Shown here: one piece after another, positions 20,455 to 31,208 of the stretch
Numbering within the stretch: position 1 is the first letter of the stretch
Layout of the letters: every line of letters begins with the position of its first letter
Source: Thozetella sp. PMI_491
Taxonomy: Eukaryota; Ascomycota; Sordariomycetes; Chaetosphaeriales; Chaetosphaeriaceae
Length of the DNA stretch: 64,000 nucleotides
Reading direction: 5' to 3'
Assembly: GCA_021432635.1 (NCBI GenBank)
Contig: MU270024.1
Span: 558,001-622,000 of the forward strand
Notes under the pieces: generated by a model
Told to the model about the DNA's origin: nothing
What the model saw: the letters and a program-made list of their open reading frames with translations, nothing else
Database searches by the model: none
Made by a program: the position numbers and the translations under genes

Positions 20455-22477
20455 TTATCGAATTCTCACAACCGCTACATTGCTTGCATCATCGTATATT
20501 GGCTTCGAATCGGCTCTTGCCGGGTCCGTACTTTGCCGAAGTATACCTATGCGCTCGAACGTATCTGGCTCAGTTCCGACTTTCCGCAGGACCAGGCTCA
20601 GCAAGTGCCCCGGAACCCTCTCCACAATAAGAATCGTGCAAAATTTGAGGCAAAAGATTTTCTGTCCAGAGGGCACGTAATTTCTCCCCGGGGTGCCTAG
20701 TGGATAATCGGCGTAGATATGAATATTGCGAACCGCATCCGGGCGTTGAAACTCTGCAGTCAGCCCGTTTCCTTTGTATTCGAGGGTACCCTCTGTCACC
20801 GGCCCAGACAAGACGAGTATCTCATCTTTCTCTGAGCCCGCAGTAGTATTAAACGAAGACAGTACCTGGCAATGTATTCGACGCACCTCCGGGACACAGA
20901 AGAGATATAATATCTTCGAGTTGACCGAAGCCCACGACCATGTCGGTGCGACGCGATCATTCGGGCGGGGCAGCGTGTTGTGTCCACCCGGATTCCAAGA
21001 CTGCCATGCGAGGTCTTCGTAGATACTGTCCTCCCAAAGACCGGCGCAATACTTGCCCTTTCGATACCTGCCACAGTGTGTCGCCAGACCCTGTATCGCC
21101 GCCAGCCGGTCCGTGAGAAAAGTCATGCAGAGAGCATTATACGCCATCACTATGCGATGCCAAAGTAAAGCAATAGAGGCTAACTCTCCCGTGGCCAGGC
21201 CCCGGCTAAGCTCACTCTTCGTCGGTCCGGACCCAAGCACAAGTCCCCGCTGACACTGACATTGGCAGTCTTCGCCTTCTCTGCACTCCATGAGGATTTC
21301 ACTATCGAGGAATTGAAGAAATCTAGGCGACAGGAGCCGCTCCTGAAAGACCCAAGCGCGCGTTAATAGAGGTGCGCTGCTGTGGTTAGCAATGTTGAAT
21401 CTCGTGTCTATGGTCCCGTCCGAGAGTGCTCCATGATCAAGTGGTAAACGGACATGGACCTCCCATTCTCCTTGGTCGTCGATGTGGTGGTAGTCGGACG
21501 ATCGGAACGACTCCACTCGGACTGGCTGCTTCTGGAAGCAGCCTCCGTGGCTCCCCTCAGACATGGTCGCTCCGATGCAGGCTACGGAATTGCTGTATAT
21601 GCTCGCCATTCTAGCTGACTCACGTTGCCAGTCATCCCTGTCGTCTTGGACTATGCAGCTAAACCGATGTTAGAGCAGCCGCGGGGAAGACAACGCGCTT
21701 GGCTCCTACTCACAGTGAGTCTATCCATAGATATCGGATACCTAACCGATACGTGAATACCACTGCGTCCGAGAACGTCTTCGGGAGGGCTGAGAGCAGA
21801 ATTTCGGTCTTGTGGTGATCGATGTTTGCTCGCACTGTCGTGATCGGCGGTTTGCCTCCCCAGCAGTGGCTGAGGCACGTATATTTTCCTTGGCGGCCGT
21901 TTCCCTCTACGAGCTTGATCGAGAAAATGTGACTCTCAGATTCGGAGGTTCCGATATCTAAAATCCGAGTCGGTAAGGCAGGAGTTTCGGTGATGCGACA
22001 GAGTTCGTGTCTCTCCGAGCAGTCTCGAATCGCTTTTTTGGCCCAGTTGATTGATTGCGCCGAATCGGTGGATCCTCTTATGTCACTCATCGCCGAGATA
22101 CTTTCCCAGGGACATGGTGTACCTACAAAAGTTCAGCCATGTGAAGGTCCCGGTTAGATTTGGACGCCGATATGCTAGTGTCACATCTCTTGCCTACCTT
22201 CAACTTTGTACACTACAAGCTCTTCAGGTGTTGAGGGATAAGTAGCCCTGTCAACATGTAGGCTTAGGCTGTGGTGCCATGTCATGCGTATAGCACCAGA
22301 TGACTCCGAAGGGTAGAACCGCTTGAGGATATCGGACAAGAGTGCGCAGCCCATGCATGAGCTAGCTGACTGCTTCAGCTCCGGCCATGATAATTCAAGG
22401 CCATCCTTGCTACCCACCTTGCACTCACGCATTTCAGCAGGCACATCAAGGTTGCGGCAAACAGAGCAGGTCGCCAT
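20455..22477 (-). CDS. HET-domain protein (heterokaryon incompatibility type)
   Basis: I join 22477-22198, 22122-21714 and 21658-20455 (minus strand), 630 aa. Introns are 75 bp (GTAGGC...TCTAACC...TTGTAG) and 55 bp (GTGAGT...TCTAACA...TTTAG). After splicing the HET core is continuous: YTCLSHCWGG near residue 171, then LWIDSLCIVQDDRDDWQRES near 226-245 and RAWVFQERLLSPR. The first exon has two CxxC-like pairs (CSVC, then CMGC), usual in this subgroup. The C-terminus has the WSWASVNSKI region. HET proteins act in non-self recognition and cell death. It is convergent with the dehydrogenase gene, with a 230-bp spacer. No second sensor domain is visible. Confidence 0.9.
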
Positions 22478-23831
22478 TCTGACGGCAGATGTGGTTATCG
22501 ATGCCAGTTCTTGCGGAAATTCTTAGGTTTAGCGACCTTGGACATATGCGCTCTCCTCTCTCGACCCGAATGATGCGCCACTCGTGACATGTCGGCCTTG
22601 GCATTTTATATTTTTCTAGATGGCCCTCCGCTGCAGAGGCTTATTTGGGTTAGACCCGACGCTCAGCTTCTACAAGTCACTTCCTGTATGATTATTAGCT
22701 GGGTACAATACAGAGGCCGACCAGGCATGAGAGCTTGAATGCTAGTAACTAGCCCTATAGTTTTTACTTAGCTCTTTTGGCTCCTTGTTAGCCTTGTTGG
22801 CTCTCTGTTGGCCGTGTAAACTCCCCTGTATCTGGGTCAATTACTTTTCTCACGAAAACATTCGCTCTTTACTTCCCACGCTAACAAACAAACAAACAAA
22901 CGAAGGTTGTATTGTACAGTAGTCCTATCGAGCACCTCCACAGATACTACGAAAAGTCGGCAGCATATATTACCCGCGTAGTCACGTTTTGTACCTCTCT
23001 GGGGACTTGGCATGTAAACTGCGCTTCAAGGCCGCACCAAGCTCACATCGTGGTCAAAATATATCGTCTATCACAACCTACGCCAGTCTCGAGCCGAAAA
23101 TTCCAAAGTCGATCAATGAATACTTTTGGACCCTGCTTAGACATGGTGCACCCCGGCTTCTCATCTGTGTTGTAGTGCAGCTGCTCCATTCTTATCGGTC
23201 AGCATTTCACGAGGGCGTACTAACTTTTAAGCCGTCGTCGTCTTTGGAGCATTGTTTTCCATTGCGGTGCCTAAATTCCTCTCTTTAGGACTTGCCTTGA
23301 TATGCAAACTCAATGACAGGATTTAATTTGATATCGAGAGGGTCACTTAGGTCCCTCTATACACGTACCTTATGAATATTTCTACTGTATGACTCGCTTG
23401 ATTATTACTTGTATCTAAGATTCCGGGTATTCGCACATAGCAGATACTACACCGTATAGTCTCTGCTAGGCGAGAATATACTTGTTCATTCATGCTATAT
23501 ATACTTTATTATATATCAAGTGTTATCTTATTAGTTATATAACCACCTAAAGGATTTATACTAGCTCTAAACCTAACATAATCCTCCCTATAGGGGCCAA
23601 CATCACCATGCATCTCTAAACCGAACAGCGACGTCTCCATCTATACTACTCATTTAGCCTTGCTCGCTTAAAGACTGTACTAAGCAGCTGTACTCTGCTA
23701 TCGCTAGCAGCACATGTTCGCATGATCGCATGAATATTCGTCGACCACAGCTAGTATGAAGTTAGATTCTAGTCAGTAGGCACAATGTCGCTGCTTGTTG
23801 AATAGGTCTCATATTTTCCCTCTCCTTTTCT
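22478..23831. other. Intergenic with repeat remnants
   Basis: About 200 bp upstream of the HET gene a diverged repeat begins (listed separately at 22685-22850). A short (CAAA)n run lies at 22882-22904. From about 23440 the DNA becomes AT-rich with no usable frame. No gene is supported. Confidence 0.5.
22685..22850 (+). repeat. Dispersed repeat D, copy 1
   Basis: This segment matches, on the opposite strand, 34140-34310. Shared words include GTATGATTATTAGCT, AATACAGAG, GGCTCCTTGTT, GTAAACTCCCCTGTATCTGGG and AATTACTT. Copies differ by substitutions and small indels. No coding capacity; probably a fragment of an LTR or other transposon. Confidence 0.65.
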
Positions 23832-24010
23832 TCAGCTCCATTCTCGTTTATCGTAGAAAACTTTCAAGAGTTTGACACCAGCAGTATTTCGAATGCTAGA
23901 GAGAGCCTCGTGGAGTCGTGATTCTAGTTGCTCCAGCCTTTCTAGTGAGAACTAGACAACTTGATTCTCTTTGCGGGGAACCCGGATCTCATTCCGAGAG
24001 ATGCCGTTAT
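23832..24010 (-). pseudogene. Short coding relic
   Basis: On the minus strand about 60 codons read coherently (SLERLEQLESRLHEALSSIR and KVFYDKREW) with one in-frame TAG that fits CAG to TAG, ending at a TGA at 23832. It lies in an AT-rich region. The helical, Leu/Glu-rich sequence gives no clear family. I treat it as a gene or transposon relic. Confidence 0.3.
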
Positions 24011-24571
24011 AGGTCCTAGGTTATAATTTCGCAATTTCTTACCACTTGGGCGGCTAAAATATTTAACGATCAAAAGTACCGGGCAATACGAGGGTGTTTA
24101 ACCAGGGCAATTGCTGCGCAACACACCACCAGCCGCGGTCTTACCTAAGATGTGAGGTCCGACGTGCTGGAGACTCGGCTGCTCTCCAACATAACGCTGG
24201 ATGTGTTCCCTAGAAGCCGCATCACTAGTGTCGTCTAACGAGAATGCTGGAGAGCGCCGTTTTCATCCCGGTGTAATATATCGCGAGTGCGGTTAGGACC
24301 TTCTGTGCGCGGCGGATCGCTACACCCGGGATCAATCTCGTGTTAAACACGAGCTAGTAAGGCCATTCGAGTTCGCGATTCTAGGGATAGAATGAAGGGC
24401 AAAAAGTATAAAAATTTCTAGCCAACCCCACCGGAAGAAGCCAGAATCTACCATCATCAACATATCTCTTAAACATTTATCTACTGCCTTCACAGAACTC
24501 GTGCTCTACCACATACTTTACCTTTTAATAACTATTCATTGAATCCAGAAACCCAGTACCAGCAGAGAAAA
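24011..24571. promoter_or_regulatory. Intergenic and promoter of a secreted protein
   Basis: No gene is visible. A TATAAAAAT box at about 24407 lies 165 bp before the start codon at 24572, and the leader is CA/CT-rich, as in strongly expressed fungal genes. Confidence 0.45.
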
Positions 24572-24994
24572 ATGCAGTTCACGACTCTCACAGCCGTCGC
24601 TACTCTAGCCACCGCAGCTGTTGCAGCCCCAGCTGGCGCATCCACGGCCAGCTCTCGCACCGTCGTGGGCCAGTGGCTGTACCGCGGTACGGTTCTGTGG
24701 TGCAGTGACGCACAGAACTGCACGTGGCAGCTCAACATCGACATGGGCAACGGCAAAGTGGTGCCTTGCACCTTCCGCGAGTCCGGGAAGACAGCTGATG
24801 TACCCGACGTGCAATGTGGAGGTAGCACGCTCCATGTTTCCCTCGGCTGGAACAGTCAAGGTTTCTGGACCATGGCGGTCAAGGATCTCGCCAATCACCT
24901 CATCTCGTTCCCGGCCTATAGCACGGGCGAAATCCAGCCCAACGGCGCTGCCGCGCCCGATCGTGTCTTCAACGTTGAGAGTCTTCATCTTTAA
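24572..24994 (+). CDS. Small secreted protein with four cysteines
   Basis: A single-exon frame of 140 aa; the open frame begins 33 bp earlier but the ATG at 24572 fits the signal peptide best. Residues 1-18 (MQFTTLTAVATLATAAVA) form a typical secretion signal, followed by an Ala/Ser-rich stretch. The mature part has four cysteines (LWCSDAQNC, VPCTF, VQCGG), enough for two disulfides, and alternates hydrophobic and polar residues as in a beta-rich fold. No catalytic motif is seen. It could be an effector, surface or antimicrobial-like protein; nothing decides. It is isolated, with AT-rich DNA on the left and a HET relic on the right. Confidence 0.75.
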   Translation: MQFTTLTAVATLATAAVAAPAGASTASSRTVVGQWLYRGTVLWCSDAQNCTWQLNIDMGNGKVVPCTFRESGKTADVPDVQCGGSTLHVSLGWNSQGFWTMAVKDLANHLISFPAYSTGEIQPNGAAAPDRVFNVESLHL

Positions 24995-25743
24995 GCGGAC
25001 TACTCATTTATGGATTAATGAATGACAAATTTCAGCAAGGATAATCTAGTAGTGCCGGTTTCATAGTACGTAATCATCTAGTATAATACTATCTACAACT
25101 ATTTCAAATACCCGCATTCGTCTCCGCTGCACTTCAGCCGGCCCATTCTCCTAACCGGGGTCATTAGAGAGGGCACATATCTCTGTCTAGAATACTCTGT
25201 TTAAAAATTAAATCCTCGGGGTCAACGAAGGAAGACTCCACGCCAGTATACAGACGGCCCCCCTCTTCGGTAGGCAAAAATACTAACCATACTACTCGTT
25301 GCCATCTGCCTTCTTTTATTATCTAACACATCATATAGAGATTAACAGCGCTCTGGTGGCTGATAAGGTTAAAACCATTACTTGTAAAAGGTTGTACTAG
25401 CGACTTTTGCGTGGCTTAGTAATATTAGCTCCTTATAATATTTATTAATCTCTACTATCTCTCCCTTCCTTAATTAGTATTTATATTATCTTAATTATTG
25501 GAATTATTACATTTCGAAGAGTATTGTAATAGCATTACTGATATTTGAGTCTCCCTTGCGGGAGCCTCATTTGTACGCGCCAGGTATGCATTGTATTTGC
25601 CCTCCATGAGACTCAGCACCTTGTCAACGGGTCGTCCTACGTGATCCAGCTGCTAGGTATATCACAAATCGACCATCCCCTCGAGATTTGACAAGGCCCG
25701 GCGTCTACAATACTCTGAATACATGGGTACAGACCTTCCATGA
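24995..25743. other. Intergenic, no gene seen
   Basis: Mixed and partly AT-rich DNA (25320-25540) without a convincing frame. Nothing else recognised. Confidence 0.5.
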
Positions 25744-26070
25744 CTACTCATCATATTCCGAGGAAATAATCAGCTAATCAACATTACCCACAAGGTTATT
25801 GATATTCAGGCAGCTGAACCGAGTACCGCTAGACTTCGGCATGCCGGTGACGAGATTGAACAATTCGCGGCACTGAGTTGTTGTTGGGGTACGAGCCAGA
25901 ATATTGTGGCCAACAATTTGACTCCTTCGGAAATATATAAATCGATCCTAATGGATAGCTTGTCTCCTACCGTCCAAGACTCGACTGAAACGACCAAGGA
26001 TCTTTGTCCAAGACTTTTCTGGGTGGACGCTCTGTGCATTGCTCTGTGCGTCCATTGGAGCTCGTTCTAG
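25744..26070 (+). pseudogene. HET-domain relic
   Basis: The plus strand is open from 25744 to a TAG at 26068-26070. It encodes the middle of a HET domain: FAALSCCWGTSQNIVANNL, then VQDSTETTKDLCPRLFWVDALCI. In an intact HET domain this is followed by a QDD-type motif, which is absent here; the frame ends 12 codons later. There is no start codon context and no upstream or downstream domain part. I call it a truncated relic of a third HET gene in this window. Confidence 0.7.
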
Positions 26071-27010
26071 TGAGGATTTTCTTTGCCACACATTGCGAGT
26101 GCTTGAGCCGTCACTGCTCAGAATCCCCCTCTCAATGCCAGATGGCTCAACGGGTAATGTCACTGTATATTTAAGCTTACGAGGTACATGCAGGTCATGT
26201 CTAAACCGCTATAATTATATAGGACCAGTCGCAAGAACTGCTTACGCGAAAAGTTGCACGCTGAGATCTTCAGATAGGACCGTTCCCAATGAAATAGTCC
26301 ACCTGTCACATACAAGTGGATAAGGCCGCGTTCACAAAGTAAGACTACACGTAAATCTAAAAGGTATTTATGTCCTGGTTGCTTCTCTATTAGTCCTAAC
26401 CCCATCAGGACACTTACGCGCCAAGGAGTAATTTAGCCGAAATTTATTTATATTGCCGCCAAATGAATTTGTTGTCAAAAGGGAAACGATTTTCGTAAGC
26501 GGAATATTAATAACACAAAGCCCCATCAAAGTTGAGGCACAAGTAGATACGGCAATCAAGAAGGGCATGATTTACGCTTTAGTCAGAGTCACCTAGATTC
26601 TACAGCACGCAGGCAGATTAAAACCGTAACAGCAAGACCTCTTACATAGCCATATGACTACATGCTGATGTTTCACAACTATCGAAGCAGCTTACATTGC
26701 AGGTACAAGCGGGTCTTTTTGAGGCCAACGCTTACTAGCGGTATGCTACGCCTATTGAGTATGACATAGTAGTTTTACCGCTGTGACGTAATATGTGGTC
26801 CATGATATTCATGATGAGGGAATGAAGACCAGCTTGTTGACCATTTTAGATATGACACAAAGCAGGTATATAAGGATATGGCTTCAAGTCAGATCCAACC
26901 TAAGAAGATTTCGACGTCAGAGCAAACTCATTTCTAAACAGCCTTGCCCTCATTCTTCTGCTCAATATCAGCATCACTTGATAAATCACGGAGAAATAGC
27001 CTAGCCTAAC
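26071..27010. other. Intergenic, no gene seen
   Basis: About 940 bp of slightly AT-rich DNA. Short frames on both strands have no motif. The right end is the promoter of the small secreted protein at 27011. Confidence 0.5.
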
Positions 27011-27555
27011 ATGAAGGTTATAAATACAGTTGCCGTCCTTAGCTCGATCCTACCCCTGGCATTGGGATTCTGCTGCGGCGGCGATGGTTCAGGCATATGC
27101 GGTGATGGAAGTAAGCAGGGAGCCGGTTGCTGCGGTGTTGGCCCTTGCAACATCTTTTGTTGCAACTGCGATGGCGGTAATGGTAGTATGTCGCCCTCGG
27201 CCGCAATCAGACGTCCTCTCTCACGATTACAGCTTGCTGACTCCTTCTCCGCAAAGAATGCAAGGGTGGACGCTCGAACAAGAGGAGTAGCAACGTTCCT
27301 GAAGTCTTCAAGCGTGTTGACGCCGGAACCGAGTGGACATTCAGCGAGGCTGATAAGTCTGGGACCGGGTCTATCTCTCTGTCCGACTACCTCGAATACA
27401 TGAACATCCCTGCCAACAATACCGAGACGCATTCCTACTGGGTGAGCTGGTTTAACCAGTAAGTCGAAAATTATACTGTATCTCGGACCGTGTTAAATAT
27501 TTTTAGGCATGATACCAACGGCGATGGGGTTATCACTCTGGACGAAGCGGCGTAG
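27011..27555 (+). CDS. Secreted Cys-rich protein with two EF-hand-like motifs
   Basis: I join exons 27011-27185, 27257-27458 and 27507-27555 (141 aa). Introns are 71 bp (GTATGT...GCTGACT...CAAAG) and 48 bp (GTAAGT...TTTTAG). Residues 1-19 form a signal peptide. The next 40 residues hold ten cysteines in pairs and singles (FCCGGDG, GICG, GCCG, PCNIFCCNC, KCKGG). The rest has two calcium-loop patterns: DKSGTGSISLSDY and, only after splicing, DTNGDGVITLDE at the very end. A Cys-rich head joined to EF-hands in a secreted protein of this size is unusual. Calcium binding is expected from the second loop. The role is unknown; effector or cell-wall signalling are guesses. The first donor could also lie a few bases earlier. 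Confidence 0.72.
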
Positions 27556-28282
27556 TTGTAAACCGATTTGAGTGAGTGTCTGGCGGTTGATAACATGGTT
27601 TCCAATTCGTGTGGATTAGCTATAGATCGTCGGGAAGCTTTTCAAATACACCGAGGCCGCCAAAATATAACGTTCTGCCAATGCCAGAAGGATCTGAATT
27701 TTCATAATGCCGTTATACTATAAGACTGCGATAGAAGCAGAGATCGCCTCTTCCATAAGTTACACGAATGAAGGAGAAGAATCCAACTTGCTGATTCATA
27801 GAATCTGCCTTCTCAACGCATGCAATGGGATAGATCTCTTCTATTAATAGACATGGCGGCGGCCCCGGGGCCACATACTAGGTACAGCGGCGTGTGACAG
27901 TCCAGCTACTAGGTACGGCGGGGTTGGGAGGAGAGAAAGGGGGGCGCGTTTATAGAAGGGTATGAGAAAGAAATCGACTCTTGTTTGTCCGGCCTAGCGA
28001 ATTGTTAAAGCCTGTGAACTTGGCGGCGTCGTGTCGAGGTGTAAGTCGCTAGTAGTAATTGCTCCATGCCGCCTCAGTTGTATATTAGCGCCTTGTAAGG
28101 TAACCGCATAGTGTAGGCCGAAGCCACAAGAGATAAAAGCACAAATGAGTGGGTCGTAATTGTCTACGTGGTCAATCTCATAATTCCGCACTTCACGTTG
28201 TGAACCACGGGGATATTAAGTCCCTAGCTAAGATAGCGGCAACAGCAACACCGACGCACTTCTAAACTAGTATACCACAAGT
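27556..28282. other. Intergenic between convergent genes
   Basis: No gene is seen. At 27850-27945 there is a GC-rich stretch with two similar segments (CTAGGTACAGCGG and CTAGGTACGGCGG) about 40 bp apart. Function unknown. Confidence 0.5.
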
Positions 28283-30261
28283 TTATTCAAGCTTTTCCTG
28301 CACTTCCCTCTCCCTTTCCTCCTTCTCCTGAAGGTAGATCTGAACCTGCGTGACATGATTCCTGAAGGCCCTCGGCTTGATCTTGTCTTGAAACATCTCG
28401 TCGATCTCGGCCGGGGTTCGGCGGGCCATCTCAGGCAGGATATACCAGCCAACAGCGCACGATAGAATGCCGACGGTTCCAAAGCTGAGGTAGAGCAGGG
28501 TCTGTTAGTCGTGCGACTCTTACTATACGCGTGTATCAGGCCTAATGGAGAGTGTTGACTTACAAAAACCCAGACTTGACGCTCCATGCCTGGAGCATGA
28601 ATGGAACAGTGTAGTTGAACAAGATGCCGAGCAGAAATGAGCCCAGCAAGGCTACGGAGCCTGTTCGAGCACGAAGGCGCTGGGTGGGAATCTCAGCGAC
28701 GTAGGTGTACGCGATGCCAGCGCCGCCGATGCAACCGAAGTTGGACACGCAGCCAAAGAAGACCTGAAGAGTAAGAAATCTCGTCAGCTATGTATCCAGA
28801 TACTACGGGATTTTGAGGTATCATACCAACAGACTACCCAGTTCTTTGCTAGTGTAGTCGAAGCAACCGACAATACCAATGCATAGAACAGCCACGGCAG
28901 CTGACCCGAACATGCCAATTGTGAACCATCGTTTACCGAATCTGTCTGAGAGTAATGCACAGGCCATAACTCCCACAAGCTGGCAGAGAGCTAGGATCAT
29001 GGTAACGGTGAACGGGTCCGAATTTCCGGCCAATTGGAAGAAGTAGGTGCCGTAGTTGTTGGTCAAGCTCTGTCCAACAAGCTGCTGCATGGCTTTGGGC
29101 CAGAAGGCGATCAGCAGACGCCACAGGTTGATACCTGTAAATATTTCCTTAAGTTGGGATTTCTCCTCGACGTTAATGAGCCGGTGGCGCTCGACGGTGG
29201 CGACGATGATGGACAGCTGCTCCTTGACGTTGTAGCTCTTGACGCCCTTGTAAGCGAACGCCAGGACCTTCTCGGCCTGAGGGATCCTATTCTTTTGGAC
29301 AAGCCACCCTATGAAAGTTCTGTCAGTCTCGTAACAATTTGTGACCACAGCATGCGGGGATAATCTCACAGGGACTTTCTGGAACGAAGAGATTGATGGC
29401 GAGCATGACAGCCAACATGCCCCATTGGGTGTAAATAGGGGCCTTGAAGTTATAAGGGTCGCTGTAGCTCAGCTCACGGAGGGCCAATGGGGAGAATATA
29501 TGAGACAAGACGTTCCAGCTAGAATATTGTTAGCTTTTGTCCGTTGTTAACTGCAACAGAGTGGCAAACTTACAACTGATAGGCAGTTGTGAGACCGCCA
29601 CGTATTTGGGTTGGCGACAACTCTGAGATATAAACGGGGTATGTAGCCTGCATCATGCCCAAACCCATGCCCGCGATCAACTTGGCGACGGTCCAGTGAA
29701 CCCAGTTGCTCGAGACGGACTCGACGGCGATGGAGACGACCAAGGCTAACCATGTGAGATGCATCGCCCATTTCCGGCCCAGTCTGTCGATGCATGCCTG
29801 AAGACCCAATACACCAACGAACTGTCCGCTAGAGAGCATACCGCCCCATACGGCCACATGTTCAGCGGCGAGCTTTGTGCCACCGTCAGACATCTGCCGG
29901 ATGAACCCTTTGTTCGCGACGATCGAGGCCGTGAGAGTGTACTCTGCAAACATTTATGTCAGTGGGGTAAGGGTTAGGGTCGGGGTCACAACCCCCTCCT
30001 TGGGTGCGTGGTCGACCTACGGTAGCCCTCGAGCGCGGACGCGAATGCGGCAAGCATGCACAGCGCAGCAACGCGCCGGAAAACTCCGAAAGCCTTGTGT
30101 ATGGGTAAGTTATCGAGTTCAGAACGCATCTGGACAGCCTCGCCCGCGGCGAGGGCCTTGTCGATAGCCTTAGTATCGACGTCGTTGTCGGAGTTGCCAT
30201 GCCCGTCGATGTGATCGGCGACAGGGGCCGGCTTATCTTCGGGCTGGGGAGGGACGCTCAT
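28283..30261 (-). CDS. MFS sugar transporter (SP family)
   Basis: I join 30261-30021, 29943-29574, 29518-29370, 29308-28827, 28763-28564 and 28484-28283 (minus strand), 547 aa. All joins keep frame. Family marks appear in order: ALEGYQYTLTASIVANKGF in helix 1, DRLGRKW, PESPWWLV (usual PESPRWL), SDRFGKRW, AEIPTQRLRARTGS and, near the end, PEMARRTPAEIDEMF. The exposed N-terminus (about 60 aa) is acidic. The family carries hexoses or oligosaccharides by proton symport across the plasma membrane; the motifs are nearest to the alpha-glucoside (maltose) permease group, but the substrate is not decided. It is divergent from a nucleoside hydrolase over a 950-bp promoter region, so transport of a sugar released from nucleosides is a possible alternative. 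Confidence 0.9.
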
Positions 30262-31208
30262 GTTGGGCAAGATATTTGATCTGACCCCTAGAGTGCTTCG
30301 ATTGACAGATGGTGTCCCAGGAAGCGGTGACGCTGAGGGACGAGGTTGTCTCTTTATACAAATCCTTCGAATTCTGCACACGCGCTTTCCCCATCCCCAT
30401 AATCGGCCCCATGGGGACCCATACAAGCTAAGGCCCAGGGGTTTCCTAGCGCCTTAACCACGGTCGTGGGCACGCAAGTACCCAGCCACTCAGAACTTGG
30501 CTCGGAATACTCGATTGTACTGTGGGTCAGCCAACTCTTTGTGCCACCGATCGTGATGAAGGAGCTAGCTTGTTCCCGACCGAGTGGTGCGCCGGATTGG
30601 TCTGGGATCGCACCTCTGTTAATTACCGTCTTCTGCGGCGCATGCAATTAATCACTTTCTCTTCGCGGAGTGTGGGTAAGCGCGTCTTGGCAGATAGACT
30701 GAATCCTGAATGGCCGTGCCAGAGTACAGTGATGAGGAGTACATCGCTGAGACGCCAGCCGGCGGCTTAGGTAGCGCGGGGTGCTGGTCAGACAAACCGG
30801 GGTGTCCGATAGCCAATCTTCCGCCAAAAAACTCTTAGAGCCGACCTATTAGGCGCCGGTAGGCTACGGTCCCTGTTTCGGGTTAGACCGAAAAGTTAGC
30901 TGTCTAGGGGCGGACTCCACCCCGACAGCACTCCCTCATCTTGTTAGATCCAAGCGTGACAAGGCACGTCGCTCAAAACAGCATTTTCAAGTTCTCCGAC
31001 TTTGTCAACATTTTTCTTGTGTTGCTTTGAGTTCAGAAGCTCCTAGATGCCACCCCTAGTGCGTTGATCAAGCTGAGGCGCCTTCAAATTCCTGGCTTCA
31101 TCAACATTCTTGCATCGCGGGCTCATCTTGCCATCCCCAAGGGCGTTCGAGTGCAGCCGGAATATTCAAATCTGATTTCAACTCGTTTGCAAAACCCCAA
31201 CAGTTTCC
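30262..31208. promoter_or_regulatory. Divergent promoter region, transporter and nucleoside hydrolase
   Basis: No gene is supported in these 950 bp. It separates two genes transcribed away from each other and contains GCGGAGTG at 30665-30672. It could coordinate expression of both genes. Confidence 0.5.
30665..30672 (+). promoter_or_regulatory. GCGGAGTG motif
   Basis: The word lies 404 bp before the transporter start and 537 bp before the nucleoside hydrolase start, and is preceded by C as in CGCGGAGTG. Its first six bases fit the CreA consensus SYGGRG. One of seven copies in the window. Confidence 0.4.

Noticed and set aside
30262-30426. Longer N-terminus for the first transporter
   Set aside because: The frame is open upstream, but the extra part is basic and low in family features; the ATG at 30261 gives a normal acidic N-terminus.
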